DNA of 64,000 nt from the NCBI GenBank assembly GCA_021203465.1, contig JAJQBC010000151.1, positions 1 through 64,000 on the forward strand. Direction: 5' to 3'. Each line of letters opens with the position of its first letter. The stretch's first letter is position 1. The position numbers were made by a program, and so were the translations under genes. This document shows, piece after piece, positions 45,544-55,445 of this stretch. A model generated the notes under the pieces. It had not been told where the DNA came from and ran no database searches. It saw only the letters and a program-made list of their open reading frames with translations. This DNA is from Lachnospiraceae bacterium (GTDB taxonomy: Bacteria; Bacillota; Clostridia; Lachnospirales; Lachnospiraceae).

Positions 45544-47067
45544 TTATTTTTTGTGACCGCCGATCTGTGCGTTGCGATCCCTGCCGGTGGCGCCATCTTC
45601 CAGATTCATGCCCTTGAGCAGGGCGTTCTTTCCAAATTTCTTTTGAATTTCCAGAATGGCTTTTTGCCCGCGTTTTTCCTTTTCCAGTGTCAGGCGTTCT
45701 TTTTCCCTTTGTTGCTCTAGGGCGGCGTAGTCAGTAAACAGATCAAGCTGCTCCGGTTCGGGAGCCCTGACGGTGTCCTCGCTGACGGCATGATTAGCGA
45801 CCACGTACATGCGCCGTACCAGCAGGCTGCGGTCCACGATACGATCGAACAGTTCCATGCTCGCGCTGGTGATCAATTTTGTGGAAGCGGTCTGTGATCC
45901 AAGGTTGATGGAGCCGTGAGCCTGCTTCGGAACTTTTCTGCCGTAGTGATCGGTGGTGATTTCGCCTTTATAGGCTTTCCTTCGCTCCGGGGTGCTCAGG
46001 TTTTCCGTATCATATCCAATGGTCAGCACAATCTGATCGGTTACGAGTTTTTTGTCTACGAGATCAAGGGAAAGGGCGTCTGCCATTTCCCGGACAACCA
46101 GTCTGGCCTTTTCGAATTCATAGGGCATCTGCAGGACTTGCCCGGAGCTGATGCTGTTGTTTCTGGGGGTATAAGCTTTGATATCGGAGATGCGGCACGG
46201 CTCCCAACCCCAAGCGTGGTCGATCAGCAGCTCGGCATTGACGCCGAATTCCTTGTATAACTGATCTTCTCCGAGGCTGTTCAGGGAATATCGGGCGATG
46301 TCGCCCATCGTGTACAGTCCTAGTTTTTCCAGACGTCTGGCGTAACCGCGCCCTACGCGCCAGAAATCCGTGATAGGCTGGTGCGCCCACAGCTTTTGCC
46401 GATAGCTCATTTCATCAAGTTCGGCAATACGCACGCCATTTTTATCCGCGGGAATATGCTTCGCCACAATATCCATGGCAATTTTGCAGAGATAAAGATT
46501 CGTGCCAATGCCGGCGGTGGCAGTGATACCGGTTTCCTTCAAAACTTCCTGTATCATTTTCATTGCGAGTTCACGGGGGGTGAGCCGATAGGTGTTCAGA
46601 TAATCGCTGACATCCAGAAATACTTCGTCGATACTGTATACGTGGATGTCTTCCGGGGCGACGAAGCGGAGGTAGATCTGATAGATGTCAGTGCTGCGTT
46701 CGATATAGTGTGCCATCTGCGGGGTGGCGACGAGATAATCCACGGATAACGTCGGGTCGGCGTTTAATTCGTTGATATCCGTGGAGGAGCCGGAAAAGCT
46801 CCGCCCCGGGGCACGGCGACGACGCTCGGCATTGACTTCCCTTACTTTCTGAACGACTTCGAACAGTCTGGCGCGTCCGGAAATACCATAGGACTTCAGG
46901 GATGGTGACACGGCAAGGCAGATGGTTTTTTCCGTGCGGCTTAGATCCGCCACTACCAGATTGGTGGTCAGCGGGTCAAGCTCGCGCTCTACGCATTCTA
47001 CTGAGGCATAGAAGGATTTCAGGTCGATGGCAATGTAGGAACGTTCTGACAAGTGAGCAACCTCCAA
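45544..47067 (-). CDS. Y-family DNA polymerase (DinB/UmuC-like)
   Basis: IAIDLKSFYASVECVERELDPLTTNLVVAD; VYSIDEVFLDVSDYL; ATAGIGTNLYLCKIAMDI. Confidence 0.92.
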   Translation of the reverse strand: MEVAHLSERSYIAIDLKSFYASVECVERELDPLTTNLVVADLSRTEKTICLAVSPSLKSYGISGRARLFEVVQKVREVNAERRRRAPGRSFSGSSTDINELNADPTLSVDYLVATPQMAHYIERSTDIYQIYLRFVAPEDIHVYSIDEVFLDVSDYLNTYRLTPRELAMKMIQEVLKETGITATAGIGTNLYLCKIAMDIVAKHIPADKNGVRIAELDEMSYRQKLWAHQPITDFWRVGRGYARRLEKLGLYTMGDIARYSLNSLGEDQLYKEFGVNAELLIDHAWGWEPCRISDIKAYTPRNNSISSGQVLQMPYEFEKARLVVREMADALSLDLVDKKLVTDQIVLTIGYDTENLSTPERRKAYKGEITTDHYGRKVPKQAHGSINLGSQTASTKLITSASMELFDRIVDRSLLVRRMYVVANHAVSEDTVRAPEPEQLDLFTDYAALEQQREKERLTLEKEKRGQKAILEIQKKFGKNALLKGMNLEDGATGRDRNAQIGGHKK

Positions 47068-47138
47068 ATTTACATTACATATGAAAAGTTGCTTTCAGTC
47101 TATCATGAATTTTTAAGGTCAACAACTAAAAACGAAAT

Positions 47139-47711
47139 TTACTTTTTGCGCGAAAACAGCAGCTTGAATATTGTACGTACCAGCGGCTGAATGAAAAACA
47201 GCTGGCTGAAAAATGCGAATGGGAAATTGAAGCATACCAGCTTCAGCCAGTTCGCCAGGAAGGTCAGGATGTGAAATCCGTTGTAATATGGATAGTAGAA
47301 TATGTCGGCCAGGAAGCTCATAGAGGGTACCATCAGGCCGACGGTGGCGCAGATCACCGCGCTCTCAAAGATCACGGGATGCGTTTCCTGCGGGTTAAAA
47401 TTCATGCAGGCGAGCTTGAAGGAGAAGGGACTGCCCACGGTGCATTCCAGCAGGTAGGCAAAGCAGAACTCGATCAGGACCAACGCCCAGATTGGGAGCA
47501 TGCGTCCAAACATGTAGACACCGCCCTGCGCCTGAATTGCGTGCAGTACGCTGTCAGCGCCCGTCACCTCCATGAGTGTCGTACCGTTGACGACATAGAG
47601 GCTGTAGAATACATATCCATGTACAGTGATGATCACAGTGATTAGTGCAAAAATCATTCTCTGAAACTTATTTTCCGGCATTTTCTTCCTCCCATTGAAA
47701 CAGAAAAACAC
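47139..47711 (-). CDS. DUF2798-like integral membrane protein
   Basis: Repeated MIFALITVIITVHGYVFYSLY-type hydrophobic segments. Confidence 0.6.
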   Translation of the reverse strand: MFFCFNGRKKMPENKFQRMIFALITVIITVHGYVFYSLYVVNGTTLMEVTGADSVLHAIQAQGGVYMFGRMLPIWALVLIEFCFAYLLECTVGSPFSFKLACMNFNPQETHPVIFESAVICATVGLMVPSMSFLADIFYYPYYNGFHILTFLANWLKLVCFNFPFAFFSQLFFIQPLVRTIFKLLFSRKK

Positions 47712-47915
47712 AAGGGGTTACAGCATCTTAATCCAGTCAGGTTTTACATCGTACCGTGATCAGATTTACGTGCATAGCACCACTTGTGTCGTTCATGTCT
47801 TATAAAATATTTAATTCTCTGTCAAAAGCTGACAGCCTGTTATTTTACAGGTTTCTGCCGGAAAAATCAAAAGGAATAATATACAAAATTTCGGACGGCG
47901 CGTTTGGGCAGAATG

Positions 47916-48485
47916 TCAGTAGTTTTCCGCCCGGATCTCGAAGTAGCTTTGGGAATGCCTGCACACCGGGCAGGCCTGCGGAGCCTTTGTGCCGACGATG
48001 ATGTGGCCGCAGACGCGGCACTCCCAGACTTTTACCTCGCTTTTTTCAAACACGGCGGCGGTCTCTACATTTTTCAGGAGGGCGCGGTAGCGCTCTTCGT
48101 GATGCCGCTCGATTTCAGCTACCATGCGGAAGCGGGCGGCCAGTGCCGGGAAGCCTTCTTCCTCGGCGGTTTTCGCGAAGCCGGCGTACATGTCGGTCCA
48201 CTCGTAGTTTTCACCGGCGGCGGCCGCGCTCAGGTTGTAGGAGGTATCCCCGATGCCGTTCAGTTCGTTGAACCAGAGCTCGGCGTGCTCCTGCTCGTTC
48301 GCGGCGGTTTTCAGAAAAATATCTGCGATTTGTTCATATCCTTCTTTGCGCGCGATGTCGGCGAAGAAAGTGTACTTATTTCTGGCTTCGGACTCGCCCG
48401 TGAAGGCAGTCATCAGATTTTTTTCGGTCTGCGTGCCGGAATATTTGGTCTCGGGTGTAGGATTGGGTTCCGGATTTTTATTCAT
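47916..48485 (-). CDS. Rubrerythrin
   Basis: Two E..(E)H motifs ([29 protein letters not shown]) and rubredoxin CRVCGHI...CPVC; start trimmed to 48485 (MNKNPEP). Confidence 0.92.
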   Translation of the reverse strand: MNKNPEPNPTPETKYSGTQTEKNLMTAFTGESEARNKYTFFADIARKEGYEQIADIFLKTAANEQEHAELWFNELNGIGDTSYNLSAAAAGENYEWTDMYAGFAKTAEEEGFPALAARFRMVAEIERHHEERYRALLKNVETAAVFEKSEVKVWECRVCGHIIVGTKAPQACPVCRHSQSYFEIRAENY

Positions 48486-48528
48486 GTCTGGCTCCTTTCG
48501 GTGAAGGGCAGCGTCTGACGCGGCATAA

Positions 48529-49113
48529 TTGTCTGTTTTCCGGAATAGACTGGGAAAAAGAACTGCGCGGTGGAAGCTGTCCTTGAAATTTCTTTTATAT
48601 CTTTCCGATTTTATTATACCCATTCTTATCTTTTATATCATTGCATATGGGCTGGCAGAGAAGATTCCGGTCTACGATGAGTTCGTCACAGGCGCCAAGG
48701 GCGGAATTCGGACTGTCCTGAAGATTCTGCCGACGCTGGTCGGGCTGATGGCGGCGGTCGGAATGCTGCGCGCGTCGGGCTTTCTGGATTTTGTTGCGGA
48801 GCTGTTGGGCGGTGCGGCGGAGTTGCTGCACTTTCCGGCGCAGCTCATTCCGCTGGCGCTCGTACGGCTCTTTTCCTCCTCCGCGGCGACCTCGCTTGCG
48901 CTGGATCTTTTCAAAGAATACGGGACGGACTCCCGCATTGGTCTGACGGCGTCGATCATGATGGGCTGCACGGAGACGGTCTTCTACACGATGAGCGTCT
49001 ACTTCCTGACCGCGAAGGTGACGAAGACCCGCTGGACGCTGCCGGGGGCCCTGATCGCGACGCTGGCCGGAATTGCGGCGAGCGTTGCGCTGGCGGGGAT
49101 GATGTGGGTATGA
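48529..49113 (+). CDS. spmB: Spore maturation protein B (start may be downstream, ~48583)
   Basis: [21 protein letters not shown]...[23 protein letters not shown]...[22 protein letters not shown]...[13 protein letters not shown]. Confidence 0.9.
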   Translation: MSVFRNRLGKRTARWKLSLKFLLYLSDFIIPILIFYIIAYGLAEKIPVYDEFVTGAKGGIRTVLKILPTLVGLMAAVGMLRASGFLDFVAELLGGAAELLHFPAQLIPLALVRLFSSSAATSLALDLFKEYGTDSRIGLTASIMMGCTETVFYTMSVYFLTAKVTKTRWTLPGALIATLAGIAASVALAGMMWV

Positions 49114-49130
49114 ATGTCAGAGTCCGCGCG

Positions 49131-49159
49131 TTGCGTGATTTCCCGCTTTATGCTATACT
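49131..49159 (+). promoter_or_regulatory. Promoter candidate for the MarR gene
   Basis: TTGCGT - 17 nt - TATACT. Confidence 0.55.
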
Positions 49160-49190
49160 GGCGTTGACATGTAAAGGACGGTAACGCGGT

Positions 49191-49631
49191 ATGGATGTGG
49201 ATCGGGAAAAGCTTTTCAACAGCATGCTTGTGATGGTGTTCCGGGAGATCGAGGACGCGGAGCGGCGCGCGCTGATTACGGGAAATTATAAGGATATCTC
49301 GATCAACGACATGCACATCCTTGAGGCGATCGGCGTCGGGAAGCCGAAGAATATGTCTGCGGTGGCGAAGGCTATCTCAGTGACGGTTGGCACGCTGACG
49401 ACCGCGATCAACAATCTTGTAAAGAAAGGCTATGTGCGCCGGGTGCGCAGCGAGGAGGATAAGCGGGTCGTGCTGCTCTCCCTGACCGGAAAGGGGCATT
49501 CAGCCTATGAGAGTCACGCGGCTTTCCATAAAAATATGATCCGGACGGTGATGGAGGGTTTTGAGGAGAACGAGCTTGACGTTCTATCCCGCGCGTTTCT
49601 GAAGCTGCGGAAATATTTTCGAAATCTCTGA
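49191..49631 (+). CDS. MarR family transcriptional regulator
   Basis: Winged-helix pattern MSAVAKAISVTVGTLTTAINNLVKKGYVRRVRSEEDKRVVLLSLTGKG. Confidence 0.88.
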   Translation: MDVDREKLFNSMLVMVFREIEDAERRALITGNYKDISINDMHILEAIGVGKPKNMSAVAKAISVTVGTLTTAINNLVKKGYVRRVRSEEDKRVVLLSLTGKGHSAYESHAAFHKNMIRTVMEGFEENELDVLSRAFLKLRKYFRNL

Positions 49632-51356
49632 TGTGTCTGTCTCCTTATTCAGGAGATCTTCCAGAATGGAGAAGGGAGCCGGTCCGGTTTCCAGAAACCA
49701 TTTATGAAAGTCATAGATGGTATTGTCAGGGGAGAGCTTTAGATAGCTCTCCTTTAATTCGCAGATTTCCAGATAACCCAGATAATATTTCATATAGTTG
49801 GACGACTCGGCGAGGATGTTAAGGTAAAGGGAGTGAACCTGTTCGGTATCCGTGATACCGAACGCGCTGAGATAATCCATGCAGTTTTCCTCTGTCCAGC
49901 CGGCGCTGTGGATATAGAGGTCGAGACTCGCGCAGACCGCGTAGTTGAGAGAGGAAAGCGCGCGCAGCGCATCTGCTTTCTGCCCGGAGAGGCCGAGAAA
50001 ATCATAGGTGTACAGTTCGCTGTAAAGCCCCCAGCCCTCCGTGTAGCCGCCGATTTCACAGACCGAGCGGGCGGGGGAGAGCGCGGACTCGAAGGAATGC
50101 TGGTAGAGGTGGCCGGGATAGCCCTCATGTGCGAGCGTCGTGACCATATTTACATAGGTGGTTTCATAGGAAGGGTTTATGTAGATCGTATTTTCCTCCG
50201 CCGCGTCGATCGCGGGGGTGAGATAGAAGGCGGGGCTTAAGAAGTCCTGAAGGGAAGCGGGGATCTCCCGAATTTGCCAGGAGATATCTGTGCTTTCCGG
50301 AAAATCTGTGCGGATTTGCTCCTGTAATGCGTTCAGAATCTCTGCAGGAGAGCTGTCAGAAGTCGGTTCTTCGAGGAGATTTTCTCCCTCGGAGATCGCA
50401 TAGAGGATCGTTTCATAGTCGTCCGCGATCTGTTCCTCGAGCAGAGTCTCGATATCCTCGAGGTCGCGATCGATACCGACAGAATAGCGCAGAAGATACT
50501 GATAATAAGAGAGCCCATCATCGTAACAGCAAAGGCCGCTGGCGTTGGTTCCCGTGCCGCGCAGTGTTTCCAGCTCCGCAGAGAGCTGTTCATAAGCCGG
50601 GAGCAGGCCGTCGAGGAGCGTCGCCTGATTTTTTACCTCATAGGTGAAGCGCTGATCTTCCGACAGAAAATCGCAGTTTTTGAGGCGCTCCTGAAAGGAC
50701 TCTACGAGATAATGGGAGGAGTTAAGATCTGTGAGGGCGCGACACTGCTCGGTTACCTGATCAAGTAGCTCGTCGTTCATGAACAGGCCAAGTGCGGATT
50801 TTTCCTGCTCGAAGGCGGCCAGTTCCGCGAAATATTCCGGCAGTTTTCCGATCAGTTCCAGGTAGATGTCGATATCTTCCTGACAGCGGAACGGAAATTC
50901 TGCCAGCAGAACCGGGAGCTGTGCCTGTACGCCGAGCGTCGGTGCGAGCGGCTCCTGATAGTAATAAAAGTCGTCGGCTTTGAGCTGTCCCTCGATCCAC
51001 CAGAGCAGGACGCGGGCGGTGGTTTCGTCCTTTTCCTCTAATCCCCTGTTCAGCCATTCTCTCAGCTCTGCGGCGCTTTCCCTGAGCCAGGCCTGTTCCG
51101 TGGCGGCTTGCTCTTCGTCCAGAAGGCCGAAGGATGCCGCGGCTTCTTCAATGCCGTAGGCGGACGGGTCAGCCAGGGTATAGTGCAGGCTGATTGTGCT
51201 CTGTGAGACCTCGTGGCGGAAGAACTCTGTGGAAAAATCATCAAAAGTTGTCCTGTTAAGGATCCTGATTAAAAAAAGGATAAGGAGGCAGAAAATCACC
51301 GGAATGATGCCTTTGTACAGCCGCCTGCGCATAGTCGTGCCTCGCCGTATGATCAT
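49584..51356 (-). CDS. DUF885 family membrane-anchored protein (putative metallopeptidase)
   Basis: TTLAHEGYPGHLYQHSFE; N-terminal TM. Confidence 0.85.
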   Translation of the reverse strand: MIIRRGTTMRRRLYKGIIPVIFCLLILFLIRILNRTTFDDFSTEFFRHEVSQSTISLHYTLADPSAYGIEEAAASFGLLDEEQAATEQAWLRESAAELREWLNRGLEEKDETTARVLLWWIEGQLKADDFYYYQEPLAPTLGVQAQLPVLLAEFPFRCQEDIDIYLELIGKLPEYFAELAAFEQEKSALGLFMNDELLDQVTEQCRALTDLNSSHYLVESFQERLKNCDFLSEDQRFTYEVKNQATLLDGLLPAYEQLSAELETLRGTGTNASGLCCYDDGLSYYQYLLRYSVGIDRDLEDIETLLEEQIADDYETILYAISEGENLLEEPTSDSSPAEILNALQEQIRTDFPESTDISWQIREIPASLQDFLSPAFYLTPAIDAAEENTIYINPSYETTYVNMVTTLAHEGYPGHLYQHSFESALSPARSVCEIGGYTEGWGLYSELYTYDFLGLSGQKADALRALSSLNYAVCASLDLYIHSAGWTEENCMDYLSAFGITDTEQVHSLYLNILAESSNYMKYYLGYLEICELKESYLKLSPDNTIYDFHKWFLETGPAPFSILEDLLNKETDTSEISKIFPQLQKRAG

Positions 51357-51506
51357 TTCAGGACAATATATGCCGCGGGTAAGCGGAAGATTCCACAGGT
51401 CGGAAAGCAGTAACGAAGTATGGATTTGCCTGTTATAAGAGTCAGTGCAAAGTTGCAGTGGAACGGGAGGTCTGCATGGCTGAGCAGTGATGGATCGAAG
51501 AATAAA

Positions 51507-51546
51507 AAGGCCGACAGGGTATCGGAAGTTCCGCCCTGCCGGCCTT
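51507..51546 (-). terminator. Terminator downstream of metG
   Basis: aaggccgacaggg/ccctgccggcctt stem; A-run on the plus strand gives a U-tract on the minus strand. Confidence 0.75.
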
Positions 51547-51563
51547 GCTTTCTTTAATGTTTT

Positions 51564-53516
51564 CTAGCAGATCTCCGCGCCTGCCGGCATCTCCTTTTCC
51601 GGCGTCAGCAGCGAGAGTTTTCCGTCCGCGTCTTCTGCGCAGAGCAGCATGCCTTCGGAGACGAGACCGCGGATCTTGCGTGGTTCGAGGTTTACGAGTA
51701 CCATGACCTTCTTGCCGACCATCTCCTCCGGTGTGTAGGAACTGCGGATGCCGGAGACGATCTGGCGCGTCTGGCTCCCAATCTTTACCTGAGAACAGAG
51801 CAGGCGGTCTGCCTTCGGCACGGCCTCGCAGGAAACGATTTCGCCGACCTGAAACTGCAGCTTTGAGAAATCATCATAGGAAACGGCAGTCTTTGGTTCG
51901 AGGTCAATGACCGGTTCCGCCGGTGCATTTGCCGCCTCCTCGGCAGCGTGCCGCTCTTCAACCTTCTGCAGCACTTCCTTCACATCGAGACGCGCGAAGA
52001 GAATCTGTGGCTGATCGGTGACCTTTGTGCCGGACGGATACAGTCCGAAGCGATCCATCTCCTCCATGCTTCGAGGTGCCGCGTTCAGCTGCTCCAGAAT
52101 CTTTCTGGAAGTGGAAGGCATAAAGGGTTCAAGGAGTGTGGCGCCATAGCAGATGCTCTCCACAAGGTTGTAGAGTACGGTGGCGAGCCTGTCCCTCTGC
52201 GCCTCATCCTTTGCGAGCGCCCAGGGCATCGTCTCATCGATGTACTTATTGCAGCGCTTGAAGAGGGCAAAGATCTCAGTCAGGGCGTCCGCGACGCGCA
52301 GCTGATCCATCTTCTCATTTGCCTTTGTGAGCGTGGAGAGAACGGTAGTTTTCAGATCATCGTCCACCTCTGCGCTTACGCCTGTATTGGTCACGACGCC
52401 GTCGAAGTATTTGTTTGACATGGAGATCGTGCGGTTTACGAGGTTGCCGAGCGTATTGGCCAGTTCGGAGTTCAGGCGCTCCACCATCAGCTCCCAGGTA
52501 ATTACGCCGTCATTTTCAAAAGGCATTTCATGCAGGACAAAGTAGCGCACGGCGTCTACGCCGAAGAAGTCGACAAGTTCGTCCGCGTAGAGGACATTTC
52601 CTTTTGACTTGCTCATCTTGCCGTCGCCCTGCAACAGCCACGGGTGGCCGAATACCTGCTTCGGGAGCGGCAGGTCGAGCGACATCAGGAAGATCGGCCA
52701 GTAGATCGTGTGGAAGCGGATGATGTCCTTCCCGATCAGGTGGAGATCCGCGGGCCAGAGCTTTTTGAACTGTTCAGTGGAATTCCCCTCGCAGTCGTAG
52801 CCGATGCCGGTGATGTAGTTGGTCAGCGCGTCAAGCCAGACATAGACGACATGCTTCTCATCGAAGGTGACGGGAATGCCCCATTTGAAGGAAGTTCTCG
52901 ACACGCACAGATCCTGCAGCCCCGGGAGCAGGAAGTTGTTCATCATCTCGTTCTTGCGGGAGACGGGCTGGATGAACTCCGGGTGGGTGTTGATGTGATG
53001 AATCAGACGGTCGGCATATTTGCTCATACGGAAGAAATAGGCTTCCTCCTGCGCGGGCTGTACCTCGCGTCCGCAGTCCGGGCACTTGCCATCCACGAGC
53101 TGTGACGGTGTCCAGAAGGATTCGCAGGGGGTGCAGTAAAGCCCCTCGTAAGAGCCCTTGTAAATGTCTCCCTTGTCATACATATATTTGAAAATTTTCT
53201 GTACCTGTCGCTCGTGATCCGCGTCCGTCGTGCGGATGAATTTGTCATAGGAGGTGTCCATCAGATCCCAGATCTCCTTGATCTGCCCAGCTACATCGTC
53301 CACAAATTCTTTTGGCGTGACGCCAATCTCCGAGGCTTTCAGTTCGACTTTCTGCCCGTGCTCGTCCGTACCGGTCTGGAAAAACACATCATAGCCCTGA
53401 AAATGACGGTAGCGCGCAATACTGTCGGCCAGCACGATCTCATAGGTATTTCCGATGTGAGGTTTTCCAGAAGTATAGGCGATGGCGGTCGTCATATAAT
53501 ATTTTTTCTTTTCCAT
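51564..53516 (-). CDS. metG: Methionyl-tRNA synthetase
   Basis: AYTSGKPHIGNTYE (HIGH region), KMSKSKGN (KMSKS), C-terminal tRNA-binding domain. Confidence 0.97.
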   Translation of the reverse strand: MEKKKYYMTTAIAYTSGKPHIGNTYEIVLADSIARYRHFQGYDVFFQTGTDEHGQKVELKASEIGVTPKEFVDDVAGQIKEIWDLMDTSYDKFIRTTDADHERQVQKIFKYMYDKGDIYKGSYEGLYCTPCESFWTPSQLVDGKCPDCGREVQPAQEEAYFFRMSKYADRLIHHINTHPEFIQPVSRKNEMMNNFLLPGLQDLCVSRTSFKWGIPVTFDEKHVVYVWLDALTNYITGIGYDCEGNSTEQFKKLWPADLHLIGKDIIRFHTIYWPIFLMSLDLPLPKQVFGHPWLLQGDGKMSKSKGNVLYADELVDFFGVDAVRYFVLHEMPFENDGVITWELMVERLNSELANTLGNLVNRTISMSNKYFDGVVTNTGVSAEVDDDLKTTVLSTLTKANEKMDQLRVADALTEIFALFKRCNKYIDETMPWALAKDEAQRDRLATVLYNLVESICYGATLLEPFMPSTSRKILEQLNAAPRSMEEMDRFGLYPSGTKVTDQPQILFARLDVKEVLQKVEERHAAEEAANAPAEPVIDLEPKTAVSYDDFSKLQFQVGEIVSCEAVPKADRLLCSQVKIGSQTRQIVSGIRSSYTPEEMVGKKVMVLVNLEPRKIRGLVSEGMLLCAEDADGKLSLLTPEKEMPAGAEIC

Positions 53517-53581
53517 TATTTCTACCTCTGTTTATCCGTTTTTCTCAGAGTAGCACACGAAGAAAAAGAAGTCAATAAAAG

Positions 53582-53609
53582 ACCCGCGGCCTTCTTAGGA
53601 GTCGCGGGT
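53582..53609 (-). terminator. Terminator downstream of the DUF2508 gene
   Basis: acccgcg...cgcgggt hairpin flanked by aataaaag (U-rich on minus strand). Confidence 0.65.
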
Positions 53610-53621
53610 TCTTCCGGGACG

Positions 53622-53843
53622 TCATCCGCCGGACAGATCCAGAAGTTCTGCCTGTTTCAGGAGAAAGCGGTATTTCAGCTGCACAGCCTGCAGCTCATAG
53701 ATGGAGGAATCAATGAGATCCGGATCGATCACATTTTCAAAGTTGGAGTAGGCACGGTCTAGTGCAGATTTGGCGTCGGCGATGTCCTCCAGAAGCTGCT
53801 TCTTTCGGGCTTCTCTGAGCGGGTTTGCATCTCTCGTCTTCAT
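53622..53843 (-). CDS. DUF2508-like small protein
   Basis: LLEDIADAKSALDRAYSNFENVIDPDLIDSSIYELQAVQLKYRFLLKQA; RBS agggag before ATG at 53843. Confidence 0.75.
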   Translation of the reverse strand: MKTRDANPLREARKKQLLEDIADAKSALDRAYSNFENVIDPDLIDSSIYELQAVQLKYRFLLKQAELLDLSGG

Positions 53844-53970
53844 TGGCTTCTCCCTTCTGTATTGGGGCAAATCGGTTTCTATCAGTATAGTCGCAGACTG
53901 GAAAATTTATACGGATTCTGGAATATTTTTCACAGAGAGCCTATATATTGGGAAAAAGGGGGCATGTCAG

Positions 53971-54243
53971 ATGGATAAGACGGGCGGAATTTTTGTCATC
54001 GCGGGAGCCTGCCTTCTGGTTCTGTTTATGGTGACAGTGAAACGTAAGGCCGAGATCCTGCTGAATTTCTGTACGAGGGCAGTTCTGGGCGGAATTGCGA
54101 TTCACGTAGTCAATACGGCGCTCGCATTGTGGGGAATTCCCTGTTTTGTGGGCATTGGTCCCTTAAGTCTTTTGACATCCGGAATCCTCGGAATCAGTGG
54201 GGTTTCTTTGCTTTACGCGGTTGCGGCGATTCGTTTTTTGTGA
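53971..54243 (+). CDS. bofA: Pro-sigmaK processing inhibitor BofA family protein
   Basis: RAVLGGIAIHVVNTALALWGIPCFVGIGPLSLLTSGILGISGVSLLYAV; about 90 aa, 2-3 TM. Confidence 0.8.
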   Translation: MDKTGGIFVIAGACLLVLFMVTVKRKAEILLNFCTRAVLGGIAIHVVNTALALWGIPCFVGIGPLSLLTSGILGISGVSLLYAVAAIRFL

Positions 54244-54434
54244 AAGTTGCACAAATAATTTTAACAAATTGTAAACTCTATGGACAGACGAAAAAAGAGG
54301 ATTTATAATAGAGACCGTGATAAACGTTTATCTTGAAGTGGCATTTCGCCATAGGCTCACAGTTTTATTCTGAGCCGGATTCCATGAAGTATAGCAGTAA
54401 GGAGGACCAACATGGTGCTGCTGGAGGTAGCTAT

Positions 54435-55436
54435 GTGAAAAGCACAGGTATGTGGGTTGCAGACTCTCAGGAGGCATATGCAAAGGCCTTTATGGAGTAT
54501 GTCAATCTGAAGAAAAATCATTTGTTTCAGGTACGCGTCTGTACGGACGAAGAGCAGCTGAAAAAGATTCTGTCCGACGAGGAGATTGAAATATTGCTGA
54601 TAACAGCAGAGTGGTATGAGACCTTCCGAGAACTCATTCACCAGAAGAGTGTGATCATCCTGTCGGAGGGGAGCGTATCCGGGGATATCGGGAACTGTCC
54701 GGCTGTATACAAGTATCAGTCTGTCGAGAATATCCTTCGGGAGGTGATGTTTTACTATTCTGAACAGGACAGTGAACGGGCCTATATCGGAGTTCGCAGG
54801 GATACGCGGGTGATCGGTGTCTTCTCCCCCTGCGGGGGATCTGGAAAAACTGTTTTTGCTCTGACATTGGGAGAAATACTTGCGGAGAAAGAAAATCAGA
54901 ACGTTTTATATCTGAACTTGGAGGAGTGCTCCGGAATCGCCGGATATTTGGGCGGCGGTCACTGGAATGCATCCGATCTGATCTATTTTTTAAGACAAAA
55001 TAAGGCACAGTTTCTCTACCGGCTGAACAGTATGATCCAGAAACTGGATCGCATGGATTACATCCCGCCCTGTGAATCCTATACGGATTTCTGCCAGATC
55101 ACAGCGGATGAATGGCAGCGTTTGCTGCAGCTGATCCGCACGCAAACCCATTATGATTCGATAATTTTGGACTTGGGGAATGTGATGGGACATGAGGCAG
55201 AGCTGCTGAGGCAGTGCGACGGCATCTACGTACCGGTGCGTCAGGATATGATCTCCAGAGCGAAGGTAGATCAATACGAAATGTATTTACAGATTTTAGA
55301 TGGACTGGACATTTTGGAAAAAATGCAGAAGCTGGAGCTTCCGATGTGCAGAAGCACGCCGGGGAGCACAGAGGATCTTCTTATGCTGCGGCAGCGGGAG
55401 CTTGGTGTTTACATCAGGGAACTGCTGAAGGAATGA
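54435..55436 (+). CDS. TadZ/CpaE-like P-loop ATPase of a Tad pilus locus (GTG start; ORF track starts at 54333)
   Basis: GVFSPCGGSGKTVFALTLGEILAEKENQNVLYLNLEECSG; adjacent to TadA. Confidence 0.75.
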   Translation: MKSTGMWVADSQEAYAKAFMEYVNLKKNHLFQVRVCTDEEQLKKILSDEEIEILLITAEWYETFRELIHQKSVIILSEGSVSGDIGNCPAVYKYQSVENILREVMFYYSEQDSERAYIGVRRDTRVIGVFSPCGGSGKTVFALTLGEILAEKENQNVLYLNLEECSGIAGYLGGGHWNASDLIYFLRQNKAQFLYRLNSMIQKLDRMDYIPPCESYTDFCQITADEWQRLLQLIRTQTHYDSIILDLGNVMGHEAELLRQCDGIYVPVRQDMISRAKVDQYEMYLQILDGLDILEKMQKLELPMCRSTPGSTEDLLMLRQRELGVYIRELLKE

Positions 55437-55445
55437 GGAGGGACC

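Noticed and set aside
47036-47100. LexA/SOS box upstream of the Y-family polymerase
   Set aside because: GAACGTTC is present but without the CGAAC-N4-GTTCG spacing; not convincing.
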